A DNA stretch of 33,816 nucleotides. Origin: a virus. The position numbers and the translations under genes were made by a program. The notes beneath the pieces are model-generated. The model had not been told where the DNA came from, ran no database searches, and saw nothing but the letters and a program-made list of their open reading frames with translations. The stretch spans positions 1 through 33,816 of IMG/VR virus record IMGVR_UViG_3300024059_000017. One strand, given 5' to 3'. Numbering within the stretch: position 1 is the stretch's first letter; each line of letters starts with the position of its first letter. Of this stretch, positions 22,548 to 30,800 are shown one piece after another.

Positions 22548-23177
22548 ATGAAATCAAAAGAAATGTTAAACCAAATCAAGACCCTTCTAAACATCGAGGT
22601 GAAACTTGAGGAAATGAAGTTGGAAAACGGCACTGTTGTTACAGCAGAAGACTTTTCTGAAGGCAAAGAAATTTTCATAGTCACTGATGACGAGAAGGTC
22701 GCAATGCCAGTTGGTGAATACCTACTTGAAGATGGCCGCTTATTGGTCGTAACTGAGGAAGGTATGATTGCCGATGTCCGTGAGGTTTCTGATGAAGTTC
22801 CTGAAAAGGAAGAAGAAATCACTTCTGACTTAGAGGAAGGCGAAGAAAAGTCGGAAGATGAGTCGGAAGATAAGTCTGCCGATGTAGGTGACTGGGAAGG
22901 AATGGAGAAGCGGATTCAAAATCTTGAAGATGCTATTGCTGACCTAAAAGGTGACAAGGAATCTAAGATGGAAGATGTACAGGAGGAAGAAATGTCTGAT
23001 GAAGCACAACAGCCATTGAAGTCCAGAACTGTCAAGGAAGAATTTGCTGAAGCAGCAGCCGAACCTATTAAACACAATCCCGAAGCTAAAGCTGAACAGG
23101 CAACCAAGAGAGAATTTGGCAAGGGTAAATTCAACACCACCTCTCTTGAAAGAGTACTTTCAAAACTAAATAAATAA
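22548..23177 (+). CDS. Scaffold-like protein
   Basis: 209 residues from ATG 22548; the in-frame ATG at 22455 is rejected because it would run through the structured element and the promoter motif. The N-terminus is beta/helix mixed (LNQIKTLLNIEVKLEEMKLE, GTVVTAEDFSEGKEIFIV), the middle is extremely acidic (EEEITSDLEEGEEKSEDESE), then a coiled coil (MEKRIQNLEDAIADLKGDK) and a basic end (KREFGKGKFNTTSLERVLSK). This architecture and the place between protease and major capsid gene are typical of internal scaffolding proteins that shape the prohead and are removed by the protease. No direct family recognised; function from context. Confidence 0.75.
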   Translation: MKSKEMLNQIKTLLNIEVKLEEMKLENGTVVTAEDFSEGKEIFIVTDDEKVAMPVGEYLLEDGRLLVVTEEGMIADVREVSDEVPEKEEEITSDLEEGEEKSEDESEDKSADVGDWEGMEKRIQNLEDAIADLKGDKESKMEDVQEEEMSDEAQQPLKSRTVKEEFAEAAAEPIKHNPEAKAEQATKREFGKGKFNTTSLERVLSKLNK

Positions 23178-23181
23178 AAAG

Positions 23182-24162
23182 ATGAGTAATTCAAAAAAAG
23201 TAGACTTAGCAACCGTCACTGCGATCACGACCACTTATGCGGGCGAATTTGCAGGCGATTATATAGCGGCATCACTTCTTTCAGCTTCCACTATTGATGA
23301 TGGTGGTCTAACGGTAAAGGCAAACATCTCCTTCAAGGAGGTAATTAAGAAACTTGCTACAAGCAGTTTAGTTGCATCCGCTTCTTGTGACTTCACGCCT
23401 ACCAGCACTGTCACTCTAACTGAGCGCATCATTCAGCCAGTTGAACTTCAGGTCAACCTACAATTGTGTAAGTATGATTTCGTTAACGATTGGGAAAGTC
23501 AGTCAATGGGCTACGGTCTTGGTCAGACGATGCCTCCTAAGTTCTCCGACTTTATGTTGGCCCACGTTGCAGCGGAAGTTGCCCAGAACACGGAGCAAAA
23601 TATCTGGAGAGGGGACACCGCAGCTGGTTCAGTTAATTCCTTTGATGGTTTTGAGAAGCTAATCGCAGCCTCCGCAGCCGCAGGTGATATTCCAGCAGCA
23701 CAACAAGTAGCTGCCGTTGCTGGTGGTTTGGATGCCACTAATATCATTGCTGAGATGTCTAAAGTAGTTGATGCAATTCCTGCTTCTCTTTATGGCAAAG
23801 AAGACTTGTTCCTTTATGTAGGTTCTGCCGCAGCTAAGTTCTACGTTCAAGCACTTGGCGGTTTTGCTGCTTCTGGTCTTGGTGCTAATGGTGTAAATTC
23901 ACAAGGAACGCAATGGTGGAATAACGGAAGCCTATCGGTCAACGGAGTGAAAATCTTTGTTTGCCCAGGTATGTCTGCTGACAAGATGTATGCCGCAGAA
24001 CGCAGCAATCTTTACTTCGGTACTGGTCTTCTAAACAGCACCAACGAAGTTAAGTTGTTGGATATGGCGGATTTGGATGCTTCTAACAATGTGAGAATCG
24101 TGATGCGTTTCACCAGTGCTGTCCAATTTGGCATCGCTTCGGATATCTGTGAGTACGCTTAA
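23182..24162 (+). CDS. Major capsid protein (HK97-fold candidate)
   Basis: 326 residues, ATG four bases after the scaffold stop with an A-rich leader. The sequence MSNSKKVDLATVTAITTTYA, ADYIA-like GDYIAASLLSASTIDDGGLT, then WESQSMGYGLGQTMPPKFSD, EQNIWRGDT, FLYVGSAAAKFYVQAL and CPGMSADKMYAAERSNLYFG matches, as I recall them, the capsid proteins of Bacteroidetes phages (W.G and YAAERSNL-type motifs before the terminal beta strands). It forms the icosahedral shell with the portal. It is followed by a strong terminator, so it likely ends the head transcription unit and is highly expressed. Confidence 0.85.
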   Translation: MSNSKKVDLATVTAITTTYAGEFAGDYIAASLLSASTIDDGGLTVKANISFKEVIKKLATSSLVASASCDFTPTSTVTLTERIIQPVELQVNLQLCKYDFVNDWESQSMGYGLGQTMPPKFSDFMLAHVAAEVAQNTEQNIWRGDTAAGSVNSFDGFEKLIAASAAAGDIPAAQQVAAVAGGLDATNIIAEMSKVVDAIPASLYGKEDLFLYVGSAAAKFYVQALGGFAASGLGANGVNSQGTQWWNNGSLSVNGVKIFVCPGMSADKMYAAERSNLYFGTGLLNSTNEVKLLDMADLDASNNVRIVMRFTSAVQFGIASDICEYA

Positions 24163-24180
24163 TTGCATAATAACAACACA

Positions 24181-24220
24181 AGGGGTAAGTGGGTATTGAC
24201 TTACTTGCCCCTTTTTTTTT
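24181..24220 (+). terminator. Strong rho-independent terminator after the major capsid gene
   Basis: AGGGGTAAGTGGGT (24181-24194) pairs over 14 positions (three G-U) with ACTTACTTGCCCCT (24199-24212) around ATTG, followed by a T-run to 24220. Confidence 0.92.
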
Positions 24221-24237
24221 AATACAAATACAAAAAT

Positions 24238-24777
24238 ATGGCTTGCTTACTAACTACTGGACGGAAAGTCCCCTGCAAAAGTGCCTTTGGAGGCATTAAA
24301 ACAGTTTATTTTGCTGACTACGGTTCTCTAACCGCTATTGCAATTGATGCTACCACCAAAGAAGCTACCACTACTGGCTCGGCAACTTGGTACGAATACG
24401 ATGTGAAAGGAAATTCCTCTCTTGAAACTACTGTGACAAGCAGCAGGGAGAATGGGACTACCTTTTATACGCAATCGTTGAACTTGACCTTGACGTTCCT
24501 TGATGCTCAGACACAGGACGAATTACAAACCCTTGCAGTTGCTCGCCCATACATTGTGGTTGAGGACTATTATGGAAACAGCTTCCTTTGTGGTTATGAA
24601 AACGGAATGGAATGCACAGGCGGTACTGTTGTAACAGGCGCAGCCGCTGGTGACCTTTCTGGATTCACACTTACATTTGAAGGAATGGAAGAAGCTGCTC
24701 CATTCTTCTTGGCCGCAGCCGTCACAGGTGATGCTACTCAAATTGACCCAACGGCAACTGCCCCACCAGCCCCTTGA
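24238..24777 (+). CDS. Probable major tail (tube) protein
   Basis: 179 residues, ATG at 24238 after the A-rich leader 'aaatacaaaaat'. The N-terminus MACLLTTGRKVPCKSAFGGI and a beta-rich body (WYEYDVKGNSSLETTVTSSR, FYTQSLNLTLTFLDAQTQDE) end in GAAAGDLSGFTLTFEGMEE, the GDLSG(F/Y)TLTF.G.E motif typical of tube proteins, then a Thr/Pro-rich tail (DATQIDPTATAPPAP). It is flanked by two strong terminators (24181-24220 and 24803-24831), which suits a very abundant structural protein with its own message, although no promoter could be identified between the first terminator and its ATG. Tube assignment is probable, not proven; a head decoration protein is the alternative. Confidence 0.65.
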   Translation: MACLLTTGRKVPCKSAFGGIKTVYFADYGSLTAIAIDATTKEATTTGSATWYEYDVKGNSSLETTVTSSRENGTTFYTQSLNLTLTFLDAQTQDELQTLAVARPYIVVEDYYGNSFLCGYENGMECTGGTVVTGAAAGDLSGFTLTFEGMEEAAPFFLAAAVTGDATQIDPTATAPPAP

Positions 24778-24802
24778 TAAATTTGTGTTTTAGTTAAAAA
24801 TC

Positions 24803-24831
24803 AAGCCTCCTTAATCGGGGGCTTTTTTTTT
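24803..24831 (+). terminator. Rho-independent terminator after the 24238 gene
   Basis: AAGCCTCC (24803-24810) pairs with GGGGGCTT (24817-24824), one G-U, around TTAATC, followed by a T-run to 24831. Confidence 0.9.
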
Positions 24832-24845
24832 GGATAGGCCATTCT

Positions 24846-24874
24846 ACAAATTGCCTTGATTTGTGCGTTATATA
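24846..24874 (+). promoter_or_regulatory. Late-type promoter motif before the portal operon
   Basis: ACAAA at 24846-24850 and CGTTATATA at 24866-24874 (preceded by TG instead of TA), 15 nt between; ATG at 24880, 14 nt after CGTT begins. It lies directly after the terminator at 24803, as expected for a separate unit. Confidence 0.65.
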
Positions 24875-24879
24875 AGAGT

Positions 24880-25371
24880 ATGATAATTCTCACCACAACG
24901 GCTGCGGCTCAAACCCTTTCGGTCATTCCGAGGGAATATGACAATAGTGAGTTTGCAATGTCTATTAGAGATGACCAAACTAATGTGGAAGTGGTCTACA
25001 ATTCTAACACAGGCGTAACAAATGGAAACTATCTACAATTCAGCAAGGCGTTCTTTCCTGTATTGGTTGAAGGTCATTTTTTTGATTTGCGACTTTATAT
25101 TGACTCGGACACTTGGCAAACCAATAGCAATTTTTGGAATATGTATGACGTTATTTGGAATTTAGCAGCCGACCACATCAATGACATCTTTCGTGATAAG
25201 ATTTTTTGTACCGACCAAACTATAGACGAGTCGGAAAATGACTACTACAAATTGGATGAAGGCCAATATGTTGAATATGATGGTTACATAAATAATGAAA
25301 CGCTTGACGAAGGCGTACCTGAAACTTACATTGAATACAACGGTTCGGATAATACTTATACAGTACGATGA
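24880..25371 (+). CDS. Virion structural protein upstream of portal (163 aa)
   Basis: The ATG at 24880 is chosen; an in-frame TTG at 24856 is upstream of the promoter motif and is rejected. The N-terminus MIILTTTAAAQTLSVIPREY is a pattern I know from Bacteroidetes phage structural genes of unknown function. The rest is beta-rich with several acidic Tyr repeats (KLDEGQYVEYDGY, TYIEYNGSDNTYT). It ends in an ATGA overlap with the portal gene, so it is translated together with it; a head-completion or portal-associated role is plausible from position only. Confidence 0.6.
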   Translation: MIILTTTAAAQTLSVIPREYDNSEFAMSIRDDQTNVEVVYNSNTGVTNGNYLQFSKAFFPVLVEGHFFDLRLYIDSDTWQTNSNFWNMYDVIWNLAADHINDIFRDKIFCTDQTIDESENDYYKLDEGQYVEYDGYINNETLDEGVPETYIEYNGSDNTYTVR

Positions 25372-27203
25372 AAAAACAAGAGAGAAACAACAAGGGGCAA
25401 TTCAAAAAGGTTTCAAAAACCTCAGAATTTGGATTTGTAAACTTAAGCACCTATACCAGTCCTGAAATCAAAGAAGTTTCTGGCAAAGATTACATTGAGT
25501 ATGGAGCGGACAACAACTACTTTCAATATCTCATTGATCGCTATAATGGAAGCCCAACAAACAACGCAGCCATCAATGGAATTAGTCAAGCTATTTATGG
25601 CAAAGGACTGAACGCTACAGACGCAAACAGAAAGCCTAACGAGTATGCTCATATGGTGTCTTTGTTTAAGAAGGACGTTGTAAGAAAGTTATGCTATGAC
25701 CTGAAGCTAATGGGTCAGTGTGCGGTTCAGGTTATTTATTCCAAAGACAGAAGGTCTATTGCTCAACTTGAGCATATGCCTATTGAAACATTGCGTGCAG
25801 AAAAATGCAACGAAGACGGTGAAGTTCCTGCCTACTATTATTTCAAAGATTGGCCAAATATCAAGCGCAGCGATGTGCCTCTAAGAATCCCAGCTTTTGG
25901 ACTATCCAAAGAGAACATTGAGATTCTGTACATCAAGCCCTACAAGGCTGGGTTCTATTACTACTCTCCTGTTGATTATCAGGGAGGTTTGCAGTATGCG
26001 GAATTAGAGGAAGAAGTAAGCAATTATCATCTAAATAACATACTTAACGGCCTGAGTCCCAGTATGTTAATCAACTTCAACAACGGAACGCCAAACCAGC
26101 AAGAAAGGCAGTTGATTGAGAATAAGATTGCACAAAAGTTCTCAGGGACAAGCAATGCGGGAAAGTTCATTTTGGCTTTTAATGACAACAAAGAGAGTCA
26201 AGCCGAAATCACTCCTGTTCAATTAAGTGATGCACATAACCAATATGAATTTCTTAGTTCGGAATCGTCATCTAAGATTCAGGTTGCTCATCGGATAGTT
26301 TCGCCATTCCTGCTGGGCATTCGTTCAGCAACTGGCTTCTCAAGTAATGCCGAAGAAATTAAAAATTCTTCTTTATTGATGGACAATACCGTTATTAGAC
26401 CTTTTCAGGAACTTTTGATTGATTCCTTTGACCAGATACTTGCTTACAACAATATAGCCTTAAACCTATACTTCACGACCTTACAGCCGCTTGAATTTAC
26501 AGAGGTAGATAGCGACATTCAAGACAAGGAAGATATTGAAGAAGAAACTGGGGTTGAAATGTCTAATCAATCACCTGAATTTCTATCTGATGAAGATGGT
26601 GCATCTATATTAGAGAACCTTCAAGGCGAAGTAATGTCAGAGGACTGGATTGTTGTGGATGAACTTGAAGATGAACAAGACATTAGCGATGAGGATTGGG
26701 CAACTATTTGCATCGCAGAAAAGAAGTCATTGTTGCAGAAACTGAAGGACGAGATTACATCAAAGCCAAATGGCTTTAGCTATTTAGACAGCAAGAATTA
26801 CAAGGTGCGTTACAAATATGCAGTTGGATCAAGGAAGCCATTGAAAGATGGTAATGAACCACGCACTTTCTGTAAAAATATGATGAATCTTTCCGCAGGG
26901 GGTACGGTCTACAGATTGGAAGGTATTGATGCAGCAAGCAGGGCAGGAGTCAATAGTCAATTGGGACACGAAGGCCAAGCCTATGACCTGTTCAAGTTTA
27001 AGGGTGGGGTCTATTGCCGTCACAAATGGGTCAGGGTTTTGTACCGTTTAGAAAGCAACACCGAGCCTTCAAAGAACTTGAAAAACTACAAGCGAACAAG
27101 GACTATCCCAGCCTCGTATCTTAAAAACCCAAGAGGAACGGCAGAGTCAAAAATAGCACCTATCAATATGCCCAATCAAGGACATTATCCTGGAGTAAAA
27201 TAG
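25368..27203 (+). CDS. Portal protein with C-terminal extension
   Basis: 611 residues, ATGA start. The front half reads like a dodecameric portal: FVNLSTYTSPEIKEVSGKDY, GADNNYFQYLIDRYNGSPTN, KLMGQCAVQVIYSKDRRSIA, LYIKPYKAGFYYYSPVDYQG, VSNYHLNNILNGLSPSMLIN, QVAHRIVSPFLLGI and a long helix with NTVIRPFQELLIDSFDQILA. It forms the ring through which DNA enters. A 70-residue acidic linker follows, then a separate C-terminal domain of about 130 residues with KVRYKYAVGSRKP, FCKNMMNLSAGGTVYRLEG, GHEGQAYDLFKFKGGVYCRH and KWVRVLYRL, carrying Cys/His positions that could bind zinc. That fused part recalls MuF-type or minor-head domains, but I cannot assign it. Confidence 0.82.
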   Translation: MKKQERNNKGQFKKVSKTSEFGFVNLSTYTSPEIKEVSGKDYIEYGADNNYFQYLIDRYNGSPTNNAAINGISQAIYGKGLNATDANRKPNEYAHMVSLFKKDVVRKLCYDLKLMGQCAVQVIYSKDRRSIAQLEHMPIETLRAEKCNEDGEVPAYYYFKDWPNIKRSDVPLRIPAFGLSKENIEILYIKPYKAGFYYYSPVDYQGGLQYAELEEEVSNYHLNNILNGLSPSMLINFNNGTPNQQERQLIENKIAQKFSGTSNAGKFILAFNDNKESQAEITPVQLSDAHNQYEFLSSESSSKIQVAHRIVSPFLLGIRSATGFSSNAEEIKNSSLLMDNTVIRPFQELLIDSFDQILAYNNIALNLYFTTLQPLEFTEVDSDIQDKEDIEEETGVEMSNQSPEFLSDEDGASILENLQGEVMSEDWIVVDELEDEQDISDEDWATICIAEKKSLLQKLKDEITSKPNGFSYLDSKNYKVRYKYAVGSRKPLKDGNEPRTFCKNMMNLSAGGTVYRLEGIDAASRAGVNSQLGHEGQAYDLFKFKGGVYCRHKWVRVLYRLESNTEPSKNLKNYKRTRTIPASYLKNPRGTAESKIAPINMPNQGHYPGVK

Positions 27204-27208
27204 AAACA

Positions 27209-27718
27209 ATGGCAACAGTATTATTCATCAACCGCACCGATTTAGTCCGAAACTCCATTATGGATGGGAATGTGGACACAGACAAGTTCATTCAGTTCAT
27301 CAAACTGGCACAAGAAATTCATATCCAAAACTACCTTGGAACTCAGATGTACGATGGCCTGACGGCAGCCCTTGTCGCAGGAATTGATTTGCCCGCAAAC
27401 GCCCGATGGAAAACCCTACTGAATGACTACGTTGTCCCGATGCTTATATGGTTCAGTCAAGTAGATTACATTCCATTTGCAAGCTATCAAATACGCAATG
27501 GCGGTATGTACAAGCATCGTTCTGAAAATTCGGAAAGTGTTTCCAAAGAGGAAGTTGACTACCTCGTTGAGAAGGCAAGGACAAATGCCGAATGGTACTC
27601 ACGAAGGTTCATTGACTATATGTCGTTCAACGAAACCTTGTTCCCCGAATACACATCCAACAGCAATGATGACTTATACCCATCATATGATGCAACATTC
27701 AACGGATGGGTTCTGTAA
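27209..27718 (+). CDS. Head-tail connector, DUF6712-like
   Basis: 169 residues, ATG after an A-rich leader five bases past the portal stop. TVLFINRTDLVRNSIMDGNV, DKFIQFIKLAQEIHIQNYLG, WKTLLNDYVVPMLIWFSQVD, FASYQIRNGGMYKHRSENSE, and a helix ending in WYSRRFIDYMSFNETLFPEY fit the DUF6712 type of helical connector (gp6-like) found in Bacteroidetes phages. Such proteins form the ring under the portal that closes the head. It overlaps a 39-codon basic reading frame by 13 nt. Confidence 0.75.
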   Translation: MATVLFINRTDLVRNSIMDGNVDTDKFIQFIKLAQEIHIQNYLGTQMYDGLTAALVAGIDLPANARWKTLLNDYVVPMLIWFSQVDYIPFASYQIRNGGMYKHRSENSESVSKEEVDYLVEKARTNAEWYSRRFIDYMSFNETLFPEYTSNSNDDLYPSYDATFNGWVL

Positions 27719-27825
27719 AGAAGGAATATAAGGTTAAGAAGGTCAACATTGAGAAATTGAAAGCCTTTATCAGAAAAAATAAGAACAAAAAAATCAAAAA
27801 GCGCACCAATGGCAACTCTATTTAA
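27706..27825 (+). CDS. Possible tiny basic protein linking connector and fibre genes (39 aa)
   Basis: The ATG at 27706 lies inside the end of the connector gene and the stop lies inside the start of the fibre gene (27809), so all three frames overlap. The product is very Lys-rich (MGSVKKEYKVKKVNIEKLKA, then KNKKIKKRTNGNSI). It fills an otherwise empty 90-nt gap. No family assigned; the continuous overlap supports translation. Confidence 0.5.
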   Translation: MGSVKKEYKVKKVNIEKLKAFIRKNKNKKIKKRTNGNSI

Positions 27826-30800
27826 CACCAAAATATCTGCGACATACCCAGCCCTTCTAAAGACGGTTGACAATCTTGCGTTGACTGCGGCATTAAAGGA
27901 GTTGACTGATGGGTCTGGTAATCAGTCTGGTCTTTATTTAAATACGGCTGGTGATTTTAAAGTTACCGCTATACTTGAGTGGGGGTCATTAAAGGACACC
28001 GCCACAGGTGTGGTCATCACTCAGTTCGTCACAGCCGCAGATGGCATTGAGAATTTTGACAATGACACCACAATACCGACCAGTGCTGCGGTGAAATTGT
28101 ACGTTGACAACAATACAATGCCAGACCTAACAGGAATGGTCACAAGTGTTGGTGCTGTCACAACGGTTGTCACCAACGCAAACCTGACAGGAGAGGTGAC
28201 TTCTGTGGGTAATGCCACTACGGTGTTAAATTCAGCCGTCATTGGAAAGGTACTGACTGGCTTCTCAAGTGCAGCAGGAGTTGTTGCAGCTACCGATAGT
28301 ATTCTTGAAGCAGTTGAAAAGATTGACGGCAATGAAGCGGCTAATCTTGCTTTGATAAACACCAACACCACCAACATCTCGTCAAACGACACAGACATTG
28401 CCACCAACACAAGCAGCATTAGCACCATAAATTCAACGGCTGAGTTCTTAGTTAACAAGGGTGTGGCTAACGGCTACGTCCCATTGGATTCTGGAGGCAA
28501 GATTTTGGAAACATACTTGCCAGCTTCAATCATTGGGCAAATAAGCTACCAAGGCACTTGGAACGCTAACACAAACACTCCAACACTTCCAACCGCTACC
28601 ACGGTACAGGGTGACTATTATATTGTTGACGTTGCAGGCACTTACAATAGCATTGATTTCAATGTTGGTGACTGGGTAATCTCAAATGGCGTTGAGTGGC
28701 AAAAGGTTGACAACACGGATGCCGTCACCACTGTTTTTGGAAGATTAGGAAATGTGGTTGCTGTGGAAGCAGATTACAGTTCTTTCTATCCAACACTCAC
28801 AGGATTGGATGCTTTAATAACAGCGAACTCATCTGTCACCGCTAACACGGCCAAAGTTGGGATCACCACAGGCCAAGCCTCTGAGATTACTGCAAACACC
28901 GCAAAGACTGGAATCACATCGGCACAAGCCAGCGAGATTACAGCGAACACCGCAAAGGTGGGCATTACAACATCGCAAGCGGATGCAATTGTAGTGAACA
29001 CAAGCAAGGTTGGAATCACCCCGACTCAGGCAAGTGACATCACAGCCAACAATGCCAAAGTCAGTAACATTGTTCAAACTTCCGTCACAGGAAATGCGGG
29101 AACAGTAACCAATGGAGTGTACACTACTGGCACGCAAACCATAGGGGGAGTCAAGACTTTCAGTTCTCAGCCCAAAGCCCCAACCCCTGCAACATCTAAT
29201 GATTCCACGTCCGTAGCAACAACGGCATACGTTAAGAATCAGGGGTACACTAATAACACTGGCACGACAACCGCAAGTAACACCCAAACCTTTACAAACA
29301 AAAGCGGCAACATTAGTCAATGGACAAATGATGCAGGGTATTTAACCAGCACACCAGGTGGCGACATTACAGGCGTAACCGCAGGGGATGGTCTATCGGG
29401 AGGCGGCACTTCAGGCACTGTAACCTTGACCAATATAGACAAGGGTTCGTCACAAAATATCTTCAAGAACATTGCCGTAAGTGGACAAAGCAGTGTAGTC
29501 GCTGACAGCAACAATGACACCTTGACTTTTGTGGGTGCTGGTGGTATGACAATCACTACGAATGCTGCAACGGACACCATCACCTTCAACCCTAATGATG
29601 ACAACACCAACAATTATGTGGACGGTGGCACTTATGCATCAGGCACACTAACATTAAGCAGAAGCGGCTTAGGCGATGTTGCAGTAACAGGTTTCCCCAC
29701 CAACAATAGTCAGTTGACTAACGGTGCGGGCTACGTTACCACAAGCGGGAATACCATCATAGGTACGGACTCCAACATTGTTACATCAGGGGCAACGGTC
29801 ATTGATGACATCTTTATGACAGATGGTGTTATCACTTCACACACGGTAAGAACATTAACATTGGCCAATCTCGGCTACACAGGGGCAACAAACGCAAACT
29901 ACATTACTAACAACAACCAGCTTACCAATGGCGAGGGGTATGTAACAAGTTCGGGTGTGACAGCGATTGGGGTCACTTCACCTGTAACATCAAGCGGTGG
30001 TACGACTCCAACTATTGGGGTAACTACATCAGCAGTTAACGCAAGTTCAAGCGACCTTGCAACTGGGGCGCAGATTCAGACGGCCATTAACACGGCAACC
30101 ACAGGAGTATTGACTTACAAGGGTACTTGGAATGCTAACACTAACACGCCAACTCTGACATCTGGTTCAGGAACGACTGGCGAGTATTACATAGTAAGTG
30201 TTGCAGGCTCAACAAACCTTGATGGAATAACTGATTGGGCATTGGGCGATTGGGCGGTTTTCTCTGACCTTGCAACCGATGCGTGGCAAAAGATTGACAA
30301 TTCTGCCGTTGGCAATGTAACTGGCACAGGAGTCAATAACCGCTTAGCCATTTGGGATGGTACTGGTGCAATAGATTCTGACGCTGGCATATATACAAGC
30401 GGCAGCGTTATCTATTCAGATGGCGGCAACGCTACTGAATGGAACTCACACACTTCCAACACAGGAACAATCACTGAGGTAACGGTAGGGACTGGACTAA
30501 GTGGAGGCGGTACTTCGGGTAGCATCAACTTGGTTAACACTGCTCCCAACATTGTACAAACAAGTGTAACTGGAAACGCTGGAACTGTCACAAACGGAGT
30601 ATACACCAACACCGTTCAAAGTTTGATCACCAACAACACTGCTGTTTTAGCCAATACTGCCAAGGTTAGCAACATCGTTCAGACAAGTGTGACAGGCAAT
30701 GCTGGCACGGTTACAAACGGAGTGTACACGACAACGGTTCAATCACTTATTACAAACAACTCTGCCGTCTTAGCTAACACAGCAAAGGTTAGTAATATCG

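Noticed and set aside
24841-24879. Housekeeping promoter (TTTG...TAnnTTTG) before the 24880 gene and other late genes
   Set aside because: No TTTG is found at 19-21 nt from the CGTTATATA element in any of the five sites, so a host sigma promoter is not supported there.
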